From: Albugo candida
Lineage: Eukaryota > Oomycota > Peronosporomycetes > Albuginales > Albuginaceae
Length of the DNA stretch: 64,000 nt
Direction: 5' to 3'
Assembly (NCBI GenBank): GCA_905220665.1
Contig: CAJNAR010000026.1
Span: 1-64,000, forward strand
Notes under the pieces: generated by a model
What the model saw: the letters and a program-made list of their open reading frames with translations, nothing else
Database searches by the model: none
Told to the model about the DNA's origin: nothing
Program-made: the position numbers and the translations under genes
In this document: one piece after another, positions 10,556 through 21,062 of the stretch
How the letters are laid out: each line of letters begins with the position of its first letter
Numbering within the stretch: position 1 is the first letter of the stretch

Positions 10556-11481
10556 ATGGGAACGTATTTGGAAGACTATCTCGAAAGTGTTTATATGCTC
10601 CCGTCTGATGTGAAGCGTAATTTCGATCTCGTCCGTGAACTTGATAAAGTAAGGTAAACAATAGATTCGATTTGTATGCCTTTCTGATCTCTTTCTGTTT
10701 GTATAGACATCTTACCAATTGGTGGAAGATTTGAAGGATTCGCATCGAAAGTACCTTATTGATGCGAGAAAAAAAGTGATGGCACGATGGGCCGATAAGG
10801 AGAAAGACGAGCCGACGGAAGATGAATTGCGCGCTTTGGTGGAGACAGACGAGAATCTAAAATTGTTGAAAGAGCGTGAGCAAAATGTCATACAAAAACT
10901 CGATGAGAAAGTAGCGATAGCGGCACAATCATATGAGCTTGTTGATCATCATATACGCCGTCTGGATCAGGATTTGGAAGCATTTGGTGCACTTCTTAAG
11001 CAAAATGGAGAATTTGAAGAAGATATGGACGATGAGAAGCGAATAAGTGCACGTAAGCGACGACAAGATAAATCGATTCAGCAGGAGAAATTACAGCAAC
11101 ATTTGCAACAAGTCGTATCTACGAACAAGAAAAAGAATGTGACTTCCAATACTATCGGGCGGAAACGCGGTGCTGGAGAAGCCAGTATGGACACAGATGC
11201 AGCAACCAATTGGGTACGTAGTACCTCAGTGATACTTTTGATGCATTTCTTATCTCATTCTATAGGATGATGGGACTGAAATAGCACAAGATGAGTCAGC
11301 GATTGACCCAAATGAACCCGTTTATTGTCATTGTCGACGCGTTTCATTCGGACAAATGGTCGGCTGTGATAATGACGATTGCCGCTTTGAATGGTTTCAC
11401 TTTGAGTGTGTTGGTCTCATTGAACAACCGGCCGGGAAGTGGTATTGCCACGACTGCAAATTACGTCTCCATATATCCTAA
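10556..11481 (+). CDS. ING-family chromatin protein with C-terminal PHD finger
   Basis: ING proteins are subunits of histone acetyltransferase or deacetylase complexes, and their PHD finger reads H3K4 methylation. Three exons (10,556-10,648; 10,707-11,213; 11,266-11,481) give 271 residues. The N-terminal ING domain begins [19 protein letters not shown] and continues as a helical, charged segment with [16 protein letters not shown] Lys/Arg-rich linker (about residues 140-190) includes GRKRGAG. The PHD finger follows the Cys4-His-Cys3 pattern: [31 protein letters not shown] and KWYCHDC. It ends six residues after the last Cys pair. The RPB7 start is 98 bp downstream. Confidence 0.92.
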
Positions 11482-11579
11482 TAAGTAACAAGATATTACA
11501 ATATTGTCAATGCATCCTCCAATATGAGCGCTCTATTCGATATATTGACTGTGCTACCGCTAGTCGGTATCTGGTGAAT

Positions 11580-12180
11580 ATGTTCTTCCTTAAGCAGTTG
11601 TCTCGCGACCTGCTTTTGCATCCCATGCACTTTGGTCCCAAACTGCACGATATCATTCGACTGCGTCTCATTGAGGAAGTAGAGGGTACATCAATGGGCA
11701 AATATGGTTACGTTATAACAGTGACAGAAGTGCGCGATGAAGACATCGGCAAAGGTGTTATCCAGGATAGTTCAGGGTACGTCTGTTTTAATATTCGGTA
11801 CCGAGCGATTCTCTTCCGTCCATTCAAAAATCAAGTGCTGGATGCGGTCGTAAGTGTTGTCAATCAATTGGGTTTTTTTGCCGATGTGGGACCATTACAA
11901 GTATTCGTATCGCGACACGCGATGCCGACTGACTTGAACAACGGGTACGATCACGAGAACAACGCGTGGATATCCGATGATCGAGAAGTAGAGATCAGGA
12001 AAAGTTGTGGAATTCGACTTCGTATTATGGGCGTCAGTATCGACGTCACTGAGATCGTAAGTAAGACAAGTTCCTTCTATTAGAGTGAAAAGATTCGAAT
12101 GACAGTAATTTGTGTAGAATGCGATTGGAACGATCAAAGACGATTATTTGGGTTTGATATCGACAGAGAATAACAGTTAG
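11580..12180 (+). CDS. RPB7: DNA-directed RNA polymerase II subunit RPB7
   Basis: RPB7 forms the stalk of RNA polymerase II with RPB4 and contacts nascent RNA. Two exons (11,580-12,056; 12,118-12,180) give 179 residues. The protein starts MFFLKQLSRDLLLHPMHFGP, then EEVEGTSMGKYGYVI, GKGVIQDSSGYVCFNIRYRA, the tip-domain FRPFKNQVLDAVV, the OB-fold strand GFFADVGPLQVFVSRH, and the C-terminal GTIKDDYLGLI after the intron. Length and order match eukaryotic RPB7. The ATG was chosen because it gives exactly the conserved MFF start. A broken copy lies at 56.5-58.5 kb. Confidence 0.95.
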
Positions 12181-12645
12181 GGACGCAGTATGGAGTCTCG
12201 GACTTGATATCAATTCCTATAGATAGAGTAAAGGTTGTTGCATCTCTTTATTGTATGGAAACGAGAGAAAAGACTTGCGAAGGAGTACTTAAAATCAGAG
12301 ATTACACACAAAAGACAATGTATCATTTGTCTCGTCAGATGCCTTCGTGTCAAATTGTACGCTCAGGTACAATTATTAGCTTCAGGTCCCACAAACATTC
12401 AAGCGACATTGAGGAGTAGCGGGCAGTGGCAACTCGTGATGAGCTCCGTAGTGATGGAAAACAAACTGAAATGCTATACGCAATCCAAAAGTATCTTTTC
12501 CGGCACTGTACAACATTTGATAAGGGATCACCTCATTGACTGCTGTTCGGTAGCCTCAGTGAGTGTGATGGAACTCTCCAAGATATTCTTTGCAGCTGAG
12601 TGATGCGTGTTGCCTTCCCGGACGCTTGATACTTTCCTCTCTGGC
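12181..12645. other. Non-coding or decayed stretch inside the left arm
   Basis: This stretch aligns in inverted order with about 56,250-56,470 and 48,850-49,002, i.e. both sides of the LINE at 49-56 kb. A 71-codon reading (12,204-12,419) does not resemble a family I know. It may be the remnant of a gene, because part of it is also recognisable in the other arm. Confidence 0.4.
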
Positions 12646-13365
12646 TCATTCATTCGGATGACTGTGTGGTCTCTTGTCGTTGTGTAAAGTGAGAGAATGC
12701 CTTTCATTCCAAGTGCGTTCACGCTCCATCGTCGAATCACGAAGAAACGATCGGAGGAACTTTTTGTATCCGTCTTTCCAGCCTCTACACAGCTTGTGCT
12801 CGTTTGTATCGCAATCATCTCTCGCAGTCACTCTGTCGACTGCAATCATACTCGCAGGACGCACCAAAGCCTTTATAGACGAAGCTTGAAACCACCATAC
12901 CTTCCTGAAGCTTTTTGTCCGAGTGAGGGTGTTGCGGCTTCCAAGAAACGACTCGACCATGAACCACATGCCAAAATACGTCGCGACATGGCCTTTTTGT
13001 CGAATATAGGAAAGTAAGGCTAAGACACTCTGCAAGAACTGATTCAATGCGTAGAGGCGTTGACGGACAACTTTTTTCGATTTGGTGAATAGCATTTGAT
13101 GACGACGGAAGTCGCTGTTCATGAGGAAGGACACCCATTTTCGACTTTGCACAGTCGACTTCGTTTCCGATCGAATACACTCTGCAGCTTCCAACAGCCC
13201 CAGCAAACGACCTTGAAACTCTTGGAACTCCTTGAATGTGCGCTCTGTGTGCCATACGCGGCCGCACTCTGTATACTCCGCTCGGATTGTATACAATGTG
13301 GACGGTTTGACCATCACAGCGCTTGTGATGGACACATTTAGGACGGCTGTACCGAGTTGCGTCAT
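12646..13365 (-). CDS. PX-like (phox homology) domain protein, putative
   Basis: The ORF is uninterrupted for 239 codons from the ATG at 13,365. Residues 25-120 have a PX-like pattern: TLYTIRAEY (strand), a Trp before an Arg-rich segment and FKEFQEFQGRLLGLLEA, then the late KKVVRQRLYALNQFLQSVL helix typical of PX domains. PX domains bind phosphoinositides on endosomes. The rest is basic and unrecognised. An upstream in-frame extension is not evident, so an additional 5' exon is possible. A copy with an internal deletion is at 48.2-48.7 kb. Homology to PX is by pattern only. Confidence 0.45.
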   Translation of the reverse strand: MTQLGTAVLNVSITSAVMVKPSTLYTIRAEYTECGRVWHTERTFKEFQEFQGRLLGLLEAAECIRSETKSTVQSRKWVSFLMNSDFRRHQMLFTKSKKVVRQRLYALNQFLQSVLALLSYIRQKGHVATYFGMWFMVESFLGSRNTLTRTKSFRKVWWFQASSIKALVRPASMIAVDRVTARDDCDTNEHKLCRGWKDGYKKFLRSFLRDSTMERERTWNERHSLTLHNDKRPHSHPNE

Positions 13366-13689
13366 CGTTCCTGCTTTGTGTTTGCTCTGTATTCAATTGA
13401 TAAAGCAAAGCAAAATGACTCTCAAAGGTCTGAAACGTTGTAACGCGTATCGACATCCGAGTGTCCAAAGTGCTGATAAATGTGCGTCTCTTTTGCCACT
13501 GACAGAGAACAAAACGCCACCCTTTCAGGCGTATGAGTCTTGACTGCATACATGAGAATGAATGTGCAGTTTCATCGCATCAAACTTTGAGCGATTCCCT
13601 GTGACGCTTAAGAGCAATCTGATTCAATTACATTTCATTCGGTTGCAAAGACCAAAAAGAGAGCGAGTGTGCTGATTCAGATGTGTTAT

Positions 13690-13960
13690 GTGATAAAAGT
13701 GAAACGCTTTGCAAAAAGCCACGTTGGAAATCTCATTACTTTTGTAACTTTCGAGTCTGGCTATAGTCGAGTGAGACAGATTGGAACGCGTGCTCTTCTC
13801 AATTCGGAGACTGCAATTTGAAGCCTCTAGCCTTCATGCGGGTACTATGCGATGGCTTTACGTGTATCCCGTATGACTGATAACAGCGATTCTTGTACTG
13901 ATTGCGCCAACAAACGAGCTTAGACCACCAAGTGAGGTTGTCTATTTAAGGCGAAACCGC
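13690..13960 (+). pseudogene. Broken copy of the Trp-rich ORF found intact at 47,519-47,857
   Basis: The reading KRFAKSHVGNLITF and FES aligns with the 112-codon ORF on the minus strand at 47.5-47.9 kb, but here a stop follows after about 45 codons and later parts are frameshifted. The product is unknown. The locus is divergent from the PX-like ORF in both arms. Confidence 0.5.
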
Positions 13961-14842
13961 TTTGTAGCGTAAGTGACCTCAGAAGGGATCAAATCGCTTG
14001 GAGGATGCAATTCGACGCTTAAGAACGCTTTGGTCATACCTTTGAGCGCTATGTGGACAGAACTAACTTGATGGACGATACACACGCAGTCTAATTACCA
14101 AACGAGCGTCACTGGAGAGTTAGAAAAGGGTGGTTTTAGACGAATGAAAGAGAATTTGACCAGCGTGGAGCGGTGATATTCATAGAATCAATATGCTTGT
14201 GCAGTCACGTTCAATTCTGTCGTACTTGACTTGCTGTAACCAGTCAGAAAGACAGCACGTAGATATACAATACAAGCATACAAATCTACAATCGATCGTT
14301 TGTACTTCATATACGTAACGAAGCGCCGTTCACATTCTCTCAACTCACTGGACTCAACAACGCAAAATCACGAGTCTTTCCAAACGCGGTGACAAGTTTA
14401 TGCTGAGAAAGTATCGACAAAAATTACAAAATTCCAATCTCTCACGTTCGTGCGTGGACAAGTACGAATCTCAAAAATTGAAATTTTTAACTAGTACAGG
14501 TAGAGCGTGTCATCGTGGTTTTCTGTGTATAAAGTACGCGTTTCGAATTTGAATATTTGCGTATTGAGCGATGCGCGTCGTTGCGTCCACTGTACACCGT
14601 TGCTTCTCATCTGATTTACGCGCCTTCGCGTCCACTGTACACTGTTGCGTCTCATCTGATTTACACGCCTCCGCCCTTTTGAGCATACAGATTATGTGCT
14701 TAACGTACGAATATTCGAAGCACAACTCTTCAAATCAGCTAAACCTAAAAGAAAGCGCACATCCCGTTCCAAAACTCTGTAATGCAAAGTATCAGATGAT
14801 GTGTCAGTCTCATTTAACAACATTCATTGCTTCCGTTACTCG
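13961..14842. other. Intergenic region upstream of the pepsin-like gene
   Basis: Parts align in inverted order with 41,690-42,372, for example the shared CTAGTACAGGTAGA near 14,490 and 42,100. This shows that the large duplication runs through here. It holds the 2 x 45 bp repeat and presumably the promoter of the secreted protein gene. No credible gene is visible. Confidence 0.5.
14583..14672. repeat. Tandem repeat, 2 x 45 bp
   Basis: Two adjacent 45-bp units start with GCGTCCACTGTACAC at 14,583 and 14,628 and differ at a handful of positions. I do not see the repeat in the matching part of the right arm. It lies about 170 bp upstream of the secreted pepsin-like gene. Confidence 0.85.
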
Positions 14843-15856
14843 ATGAAAGCTTTTCTATTCAAAACATTCACTCTTGCTGCACTTGGGGCATTCCAAGCGC
14901 ATCGACGTTTTGTCGCTGCCGATTACGTCAAGTTGGTCCGCGTGCCAACAAGCAAGAAACCCGCGAAATTTGATCATGGATTGGAAGCCACATTAAAAAG
15001 CTCCTGCGACTCTTTCAAAATACTGTCCTTGATGGTCAAGCGTAAAGGTCTAAGTACTATTCACGGCTGGAAGACATGTTCCTCAGATGGAAATTCCAAG
15101 TGGGGAGCGAATGAATGTCACTTACATTCCATAAAGGAGGCACACTATGTTTCTGGATGGAGATTACAGCAGAATGCGTTGCAAGACTTGATCAGCAAGG
15201 GAGAGCTACACGTTCTCGGCGATAGAATCTTTATCGATCCACGAGCTTATATAATAAATCATCCGGCGATTTACTCATTCAAATTTTTGGAAGAGAAAGA
15301 AGTGTATCAGCTCCACTTTGGAGATGATAGAAAACTCTCCCCCGGTAGTGGGAGCACTGAACCTGATTACGTTTTCGAGGAAGAAGAACGGAAAATTACA
15401 TTATTTGGGAACATATATGAAGCAGGTCGATTGCAGTTCAATCCTGGCAAGGAAGCCATTATAATACCACATGGACCCTTGACTCATCTCGTCCAGACTA
15501 TACTAATTGATCCACGCGTATCAAAAAACGGTTTGTATGAAGTAGACTGCTCCAAGTTGAAGACGCATCTCGAAGCCAGCAGCGGAGTTTACCCCGGTAT
15601 CGTCATCTATTATGGGAACAATCAAAGGAGTCGAGTAATTAACTACCGCAGTTTTATCCTCCGAAAAACCCAAAAAAAATGTGTCGTTCTTCTAAAGGAA
15701 TCAAATCCGTGTGTCCCGGGTGAGAACTCAAATCTAGGTGTCCTGAATGAGAACTCAAATCTGGTTGTCTTGGGTCTTTCCATCTTACGAAGTTTCGCGG
15801 TTATTATTGACACAAAGGATCCAAAGATGAAAATGATTTTCGAGCTTTATCCATGA
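14843..15856 (+). CDS. Secreted pepsin-like (A1 fold) pseudoprotease
   Basis: The protein has 337 residues from the ATG at 14,843. The N terminus is a likely signal peptide (FLFKTFTLAALGAF). The C-terminal lobe follows pepsin order: FNPGKEAIIIP (200-202 NPG where DTG belongs), LYEVDCSKLK 35 residues later, a strand PGIVIYYG, Cys280, then VVLGLSILRSFAVIID, which matches the ILG-x-x-FL...VFD strand. The second catalytic Asp is therefore Asn. The first motif region reads LSLMVKRKGLSTIHG and has no DTG. Paralogs lie at 62,070 and, broken, at 40,710. Catalysis is unlikely. Function is unknown, possibly binding or decoy in the host interface. A 27-nt tandem repeat at about 15,713-15,770 lengthens one loop. 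Confidence 0.8.
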   Translation: MKAFLFKTFTLAALGAFQAHRRFVAADYVKLVRVPTSKKPAKFDHGLEATLKSSCDSFKILSLMVKRKGLSTIHGWKTCSSDGNSKWGANECHLHSIKEAHYVSGWRLQQNALQDLISKGELHVLGDRIFIDPRAYIINHPAIYSFKFLEEKEVYQLHFGDDRKLSPGSGSTEPDYVFEEEERKITLFGNIYEAGRLQFNPGKEAIIIPHGPLTHLVQTILIDPRVSKNGLYEVDCSKLKTHLEASSGVYPGIVIYYGNNQRSRVINYRSFILRKTQKKCVVLLKESNPCVPGENSNLGVLNENSNLVVLGLSILRSFAVIIDTKDPKMKMIFELYP

Positions 15857-15869
15857 AGGCATGAGAAAA

Positions 15870-16725
15870 TGGTTCGTTGGAAATAATCAGAAGACGAAAG
15901 GAGTTTATGCGGTGAGAGATGCAGTATTTCAGTAGCGTGAATCTCAATATAAATTGCAAGACTAATTCGCCCATGATAACGCTTACCACTCCATCGGAAT
16001 GGTCATTCTGTACAATGCTATGCATCCATGCAGTATACAGAAACATTTGTTCAAATCGGCGAGTGCTACCTGGTTCACAGACTGTCATCGATACGCTAAA
16101 CTTTACTATGCAGGAGTGGATAGGCAATGAGAGACACTACATGATTTACGAGGTGCTGCATGCACATGAGATAGTGGCACCCACAATCTTCCACTTCTAT
16201 CCGCATAAACAGTGGACGTGAGCGTGAGCACAGATCCAAAAAGAGCTAATGGAAGCCAAGACACGAAGAGTTCTTTGTTCTTCCAGAGGTTGACGATGAC
16301 CATGTAGGGGACATATTGATGTTGAATATTCCATTGCGCATACAAACTTCCTGCATTCAGTCCTGTGGAGTCGATCACTACCAGTAAAGAGGACCTGATT
16401 ATACTAGATTGTCTTGAATGATAGCGTGCTTGTAGTACATTACCTTTTAGACCACCATCTTGTCGATTGGGTTCCCACATCAGGTACAACTCTGGTGGCA
16501 AAGCCCGAGTTCATGCATTAATCTTACGGTCGTCTCACCAGAGCCTTTCGAATCGCACACAGAGCCATTACCGCGACATCTTCTTAATCACCAAACGGGA
16601 AACAGTAAAGAAGAATTGCAACCATCATTGCCATTTGTGTTATGCCCAATTGCACAGTCTTCGCGGTTCCATCATCGAGTAGAAGCCATACACAAGCGGA
16701 GCGCGCTGGACACGTTCGATTGAAT
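15870..16725 (-). pseudogene. Decayed unidentified gene with hydrophobic segments
   Basis: Minus-strand readings such as ARYHSRQSSIIRSSLLVVIDS and WLPLALFGSV align with the plus-strand locus at 39,745-40,545. Both copies carry stops and frameshifts in different places, including in a hydrophobic segment (MAMMVAILLY here). I do not recognise the family. It was convergent with the pepsin-like gene, and that pair is duplicated as a unit. Confidence 0.5.
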
Positions 16726-17080
16726 TTCGGTCTGTTATAGCGCACAATCAGAACAATCGATCATTTTGTAATCCAAATTAGTGGACTCGCCGGTAGCATC
16801 CATCTCTGGCTATCGTATTCATTTGTCACGTTGTCCTTGTGTGTGTCCTCATCGTGCTCTATCAGCGCCATTGTGTTGTCGGTATTTATATCCTCTTTCT
16901 TTTTATAATAGCCGAAAAAAGGTACGACTCATTTATTCTACCCGTTTCAATGAATATCGAACGCATTTTAGCATTCAATAATTTATTGGTAGATAATCCA
17001 GACTCAGAAGTACAAAACGACTGGCGGACAAGCATACTCAGACTCTGCCTCAGATTAACAAATACGCATCAGCCGACAAA
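16726..17080. promoter_or_regulatory. SAHH upstream region
   Basis: About 355 bp upstream of the SAHH start codon contain no ORF of note. The right arm matches only the last 60-70 bp, after which the right arm holds the foreign 36-39.7 kb block. Confidence 0.5.
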
Positions 17081-18526
17081 ATGACAGCCACGGAAGACTA
17101 CCGCGTTGCAGACATATCGCTGGCAGATTATGGCCGTAAAGAAATCGAAATCGCTCAGATCGAAATGCCGGGTTTGATGAAATGTCGTCAAGAGTTTGGT
17201 GAGCAGCAGCCATTAAGTAATGCTCGTATTGCCGGATCCTTGCACATGACCATCCAAACGGCTGTGCTAATCGAAACGCTGAAAGCACTCGGAGGGAATC
17301 TTCGGTGGTGCTCGTGCAACATCTTCTCCACACAGGACCACGCAGCTGCAGCAATCGCACGCGATGCTTCTGCTGCAGTTTTCGCGTGGAAAGGAGAGTC
17401 GCTGGAAGAGTACTGGGAATGCACTTTGAATGCCATTACGTGGCCGACAGACGATGGGAAAGGAGATGGACCGGATCTTATTGTCGACGATGGAGGCGAC
17501 ATGACACTTCTCATACATGAAGGATATTTGGCTGAGCGAGCTTTTGCTGAAAATGGAACTCTTCCGGATCCTGCATCAACGGATAATGCGGAAATGAAGT
17601 GTGTTTTCAATATCATTCGTCAAACACTGAAAAAGGATCCAAAAAAATGGCATAAAGTGGCTGCACGTTGTAAAGGAGTGTCTGAAGAAACTACGACGGG
17701 TGTTCATCGATTGTATCAGATGGAAAAAAGTGGTACCTTACTGTTCCCTGCAATCAATGTGAATGACTCGGTGACCAAATCGAAATTCGATAATCTCTAT
17801 GGATGTCGTCATTCTTTACCGGATGGGATCATGCGGGCAACAGATGTGATGCTTGCTGGGAAACGCATCGTCATTTGTGGATTTGGTGATGTTGGCAAAG
17901 GATCTGCACAAGCGATGAAAGCAGCTGGAGCGATTGTCTTCGTGACAGAAGTCGATCCCATTTGTGCGTTACAAGCTTGTATGGAAGGATTCCAGGTCGT
18001 AAGGCTGTCAACGGTTGTGTCTACCGCGGATATTTTCATCACCACAACTGGTAATAAAGATATTATTATGGCAGCAGATATGGCCAAAATGAAAAACAAC
18101 GCCATCGTCGGAAATATTGGTCATTTTGATAATGAGATTGATATGGCTGGCGTGTTGAATACAACCCGTCGGTACAATATCAAGCCACAAGTGGACCGAT
18201 TTGTATTTCCAGATGGACATGGTGTTATCATTCTTGCAGAAGGTCGTTTACTGAATCTCGGGTGTGCCACTGGCCATCCGTCCTTTGTGATGTCAAATTC
18301 ATTCACAAATCAAACATTAGCTCAAATTGAGTTGTGGAAAGAAAAAGACTCAAACAAATATCAAGTCGGTAAGGTGTACGTCCTCCCAAAAGAATTGGAT
18401 GAAAAAGTCGCTCGATTGCATTTATCCAATTTGGGTGCCGAATTGACGGAACTCACTTGCGAGCAAGCGGATTATATTGGTGTGAATATCGCTGGTCCAT
18501 TCAAGCCAGAAACGTATCGATATTAG
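17081..18526 (+). CDS. SAHH: S-adenosylhomocysteine hydrolase
   Basis: This enzyme hydrolyses S-adenosylhomocysteine to adenosine and homocysteine and so relieves product inhibition of methyltransferases. The ORF is intronless with 481 residues. It shows the catalytic segment [20 protein letters not shown] (Lys233 and Asp237 correspond to human Lys186 and Asp190), the NAD+ loop [11 protein letters not shown] (about 267-277), the C-terminal [20 protein letters not shown], and the final KPETYRY, which reaches into the neighbouring subunit. It contains the insertion of about 40 residues (WTLNAI-like [20 protein letters not shown]) found in plant, protist and many bacterial enzymes but not in animals. 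It is the only intact copy; a truncated one is at 34,749-35,843. Confidence 0.97.
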   Translation: MTATEDYRVADISLADYGRKEIEIAQIEMPGLMKCRQEFGEQQPLSNARIAGSLHMTIQTAVLIETLKALGGNLRWCSCNIFSTQDHAAAAIARDASAAVFAWKGESLEEYWECTLNAITWPTDDGKGDGPDLIVDDGGDMTLLIHEGYLAERAFAENGTLPDPASTDNAEMKCVFNIIRQTLKKDPKKWHKVAARCKGVSEETTTGVHRLYQMEKSGTLLFPAINVNDSVTKSKFDNLYGCRHSLPDGIMRATDVMLAGKRIVICGFGDVGKGSAQAMKAAGAIVFVTEVDPICALQACMEGFQVVRLSTVVSTADIFITTTGNKDIIMAADMAKMKNNAIVGNIGHFDNEIDMAGVLNTTRRYNIKPQVDRFVFPDGHGVIILAEGRLLNLGCATGHPSFVMSNSFTNQTLAQIELWKEKDSNKYQVGKVYVLPKELDEKVARLHLSNLGAELTELTCEQADYIGVNIAGPFKPETYRY

Positions 18527-18951
18527 ATACGTTTGGACAGAGTTTCTCGTGGTGGACCCTTAAGCTGTGAATACAACTCGATTGTTTTCCATCTCCCTTT
18601 GGATGTCTCGTTCTTGTTTTTATTCAATTTGGCTCTTGCCACATTCAAAAGGCTGATGAACGACATTTTGTTATTTGAGAAATTGTTTCTATATGCTTTG
18701 AGACTGCGGGCCGCAAATTGTAAGCTCAATTTCAAATTGATGTAAGAACTCCGAATTACATCAAACGCGATGCGCTTTCGGCAGTGCCCATCTCATCGCA
18801 AAGTAAGTTTTTTGGTACAGACGTTAGTACTTGACATGATGGGAGGCTCTCTTTGATTGACCTCCATCGATTCTTGGACGTGTTTTCTTAAAGGAGCGTA
18901 TAACGCTGTATATACGCAATCGTATCGTCCGCAGATACCAAAGGAGTTTAG
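18527..18951. other. Intergenic after SAHH
   Basis: The first 290 bp are unique to this arm, because the right arm lost 18,171-18,813 together with the SAHH 3' half. From about 18,814 the two arms match almost base for base. No gene is seen. Confidence 0.5.
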
Positions 18952-19615
18952 CTACATAGCATCTCGAGTAAGTAGGCTACTCGCACGCTGATACAAATGA
19001 ATGGCGACTCCGATACACAGATGAGTGTTGACATCGACTCGATGCAAAACAGTGCACTGTAAGCCGACCAAGGATAAGTGCGCGTGACCGAGGGTTCGAG
19101 TACTCGTTCCGATCAATTGAATGAGTAAGAAGTACGGCATCAAATGATTTGTGACCGTTGTGGAGCCATCGGTTAACTGAAATGCTGTTGAAATCTGAAG
19201 AGCGGCTTCATAATCTGATCTGAGTAGAGTCTCTGCAAGGATTAGAATTGTTTCTATAGATAGTGATGATCAAATTGAATACAACGCCGGAATCTTATTG
19301 AGTGGGAGCTGGAGGCCATTCCCTGCAAGCCAAGCGCCTTAGTGGAGATAGAAGAAGACGATCATGAGAAAGCACTTGTGAGGGAGGTAAGCGATCGAAA
19401 CATAATGGGATCTACTCGTCTGGCACTATTTGGCGTGGGAAGCGGTTTGCGACTCGAACAGAAGCAATAGAGCAATCAAAACTGACACAGCGCGTCACCA
19501 ACTTTGTCTTCACCAAAAGTCGGTGACCAGCTGTATCAACAAATGACAAGCAACATGGAGTAGCACCGACGCCACCCATGGTATCTTGATAAATGAGTAC
19601 CGGTAGCGTAGTCAT
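18952..19615 (-). CDS. Unidentified, probably multi-exon gene (arm copy 1)
   Basis: Two readings with protein-like composition lie on the minus strand: 19,615-19,412 starting MTTLPVLIYQDTMGGVGATP and, further down, a segment ending at 18,952 with HLMPYFLLIQLIGTSTRT. The exon joins between them are unclear; candidate acceptors end in TTGCAG near 19,235. The same arrangement is preserved in the right arm at 33,952-34,615. I cannot assign a family. Confidence 0.35.
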
Positions 19616-19928
19616 TGAGGAGCAGATTAACGACGAAATCTGATTCTATGCACACTTTCGAAACTTTCTTAGCAGTCCTGTCACGTATGTACTCATAAGA
19701 ATTGTCCAGATTCTCTTATTTGGGAATTTCCCGCATTCAGGAGGTGTGACCACTGATCCGAGAAACATGATCAATCAGAGGGGAAGTATACCAGGAACCC
19801 TGTTTGAAAGAGTCCTGCAGCCAACTACGGCCGTTAGTGTCGCGTTAGTAGAAAAGATGCTCAAAGTGACGCGTTGATTTCGATAGAAGATCCTTAACGT
19901 GTCTGTTGTACAGTCATAGGATTGAATA
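19616..19928. other. Intergenic
   Basis: About 310 bp with no recognisable gene. It is nearly identical to 33,640-33,950 in the right arm. Confidence 0.5.
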
Positions 19929-20621
19929 TCAATTCTCATTCTCCAAGTCGCTATCGTAAAATACTGTCTGACGTATCATGGAACTTGACTGCTCTTTATG
20001 CTTTACCGTTTCAGTTGATGTGCTTTTATACAGCCCACAGTCATCCGTAAATGATTCAGGGATGCTACCTTCATACTTGAGAACATTTTGTGAGCTCAGA
20101 AAATAAGCCAAAAAAGCTGTTGAAAAAGCTACAGTGCCACCAAGTTCGTCGAGTCCCTGCAACATTTTCACCACTTTTTGTTCTTTGATGAGTGCGACGC
20201 ATGGGATCATCCAGATTCCAAGCTTTTCGACCAGAAATTGAGATTTCTCCGCATTCATTCGGACAAATCGAGTCTCTACATGAGCAGCAGCCAATCGCTG
20301 CAAATGACCATCGACAGTGACGCAGAATGCGTTTGCAGGAGTGAAGAAATGCGTAACGACATTATCACTCTTCTTGATCACGTTGAAAAATTCATTGGTC
20401 TCCACGAGCGTCGTGTACTCACCGTGCCCTTGTGCCCGCAAGGCTTGCATCTTCGATGCTTGCTCTTTCATGCGTTGTAAGCGCTTTTCTCGTATTCTCT
20501 CGAGTTCTTCATCATCAGCGTTTTCGAGTTGACGGAGTGTGCTATCGATATGCTGTTCTTCTTTCTCTAAAGTCTCCAAAACCTTCTCACCAATAGCCGT
20601 CGCCACGATCTCGGCATTCAT
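19929..20621 (-). CDS. TXNDC9: TXNDC9/PhLP3-like thioredoxin-fold protein
   Basis: Members of this phosducin-like family cooperate with the CCT chaperonin in actin and tubulin folding. The 230-residue protein opens with a charged coiled coil (LEKEEQHIDSTLRQLE, EELERIREKRLQRMKEQ), then a thioredoxin fold with FFNVIKKSDNVVTHFF, VETRFVRMNAEKSQFLVEKL and the cis-Pro strand IWMIPCVALIKEQKVVKML. The redox CxxC is absent (PANAFC), as in the family. Length matches TXNDC9 (about 226). The right-arm copy at 32,940 differs by about one substitution and one extra Glu-Asn repeat. It is divergent from the 307-residue secreted protein gene. Confidence 0.92.
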   Translation of the reverse strand: MNAEIVATAIGEKVLETLEKEEQHIDSTLRQLENADDEELERIREKRLQRMKEQASKMQALRAQGHGEYTTLVETNEFFNVIKKSDNVVTHFFTPANAFCVTVDGHLQRLAAAHVETRFVRMNAEKSQFLVEKLGIWMIPCVALIKEQKVVKMLQGLDELGGTVAFSTAFLAYFLSSQNVLKYEGSIPESFTDDCGLYKSTSTETVKHKEQSSSMIRQTVFYDSDLENEN

Positions 20622-21062
20622 GGGATCCTTGCGGATTTAATGTTAGGTTCGTAGAGAGGCAGCAAAGTACGTGCGTCATTGCACAATTAGACGACCATCA
20701 CTCGCATCGGATCGATGCTTCCATTCTCAATACTGATACTGCGACTCATGATAAGTTTTACTGCAAAAGTCAGTCGCATTCGCACTATAGTCAATTCCGC
20801 AATCAAATCAACTCATTCGTCTCAGTCCACAATTCAATTAATGTGACGCAGACGGCGATTTCGATTCGATTTCTATCTTTTACAACGCAGTCGCTACTGA
20901 CTGATCGACACAGACTGCGATAAAGTCATCTCTGTTTACTCCAAGTAACAACACGTACCTCCTGACATAAGAAGGTCGCAAGACACTCTGAACGGCGATA
21001 TATGAGCACACAGTCGCTATCCACACTCATTCTCACTTTTGTTGAGCACTTGCATTAGGCCG
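20622..21062. promoter_or_regulatory. Divergent promoter region TXNDC9 - pseudoprotease
   Basis: A 441-bp spacer separates divergent start codons and is virtually identical to 32,505-32,939. It presumably holds both promoters. I could not assign factor sites. Confidence 0.5.

Noticed and set aside
14583..14672. CRISPR-like direct repeats
   Set aside because: There are only two adjacent units without spacers, in an intron-bearing eukaryotic genome.
19085..19110. B-box-like word GGTTCGAGTAC suggesting a tRNA or SINE
   Set aside because: No A box, anticodon arm or acceptor stem can be folded around it, and it lies in a minus-strand reading conserved in both arms.
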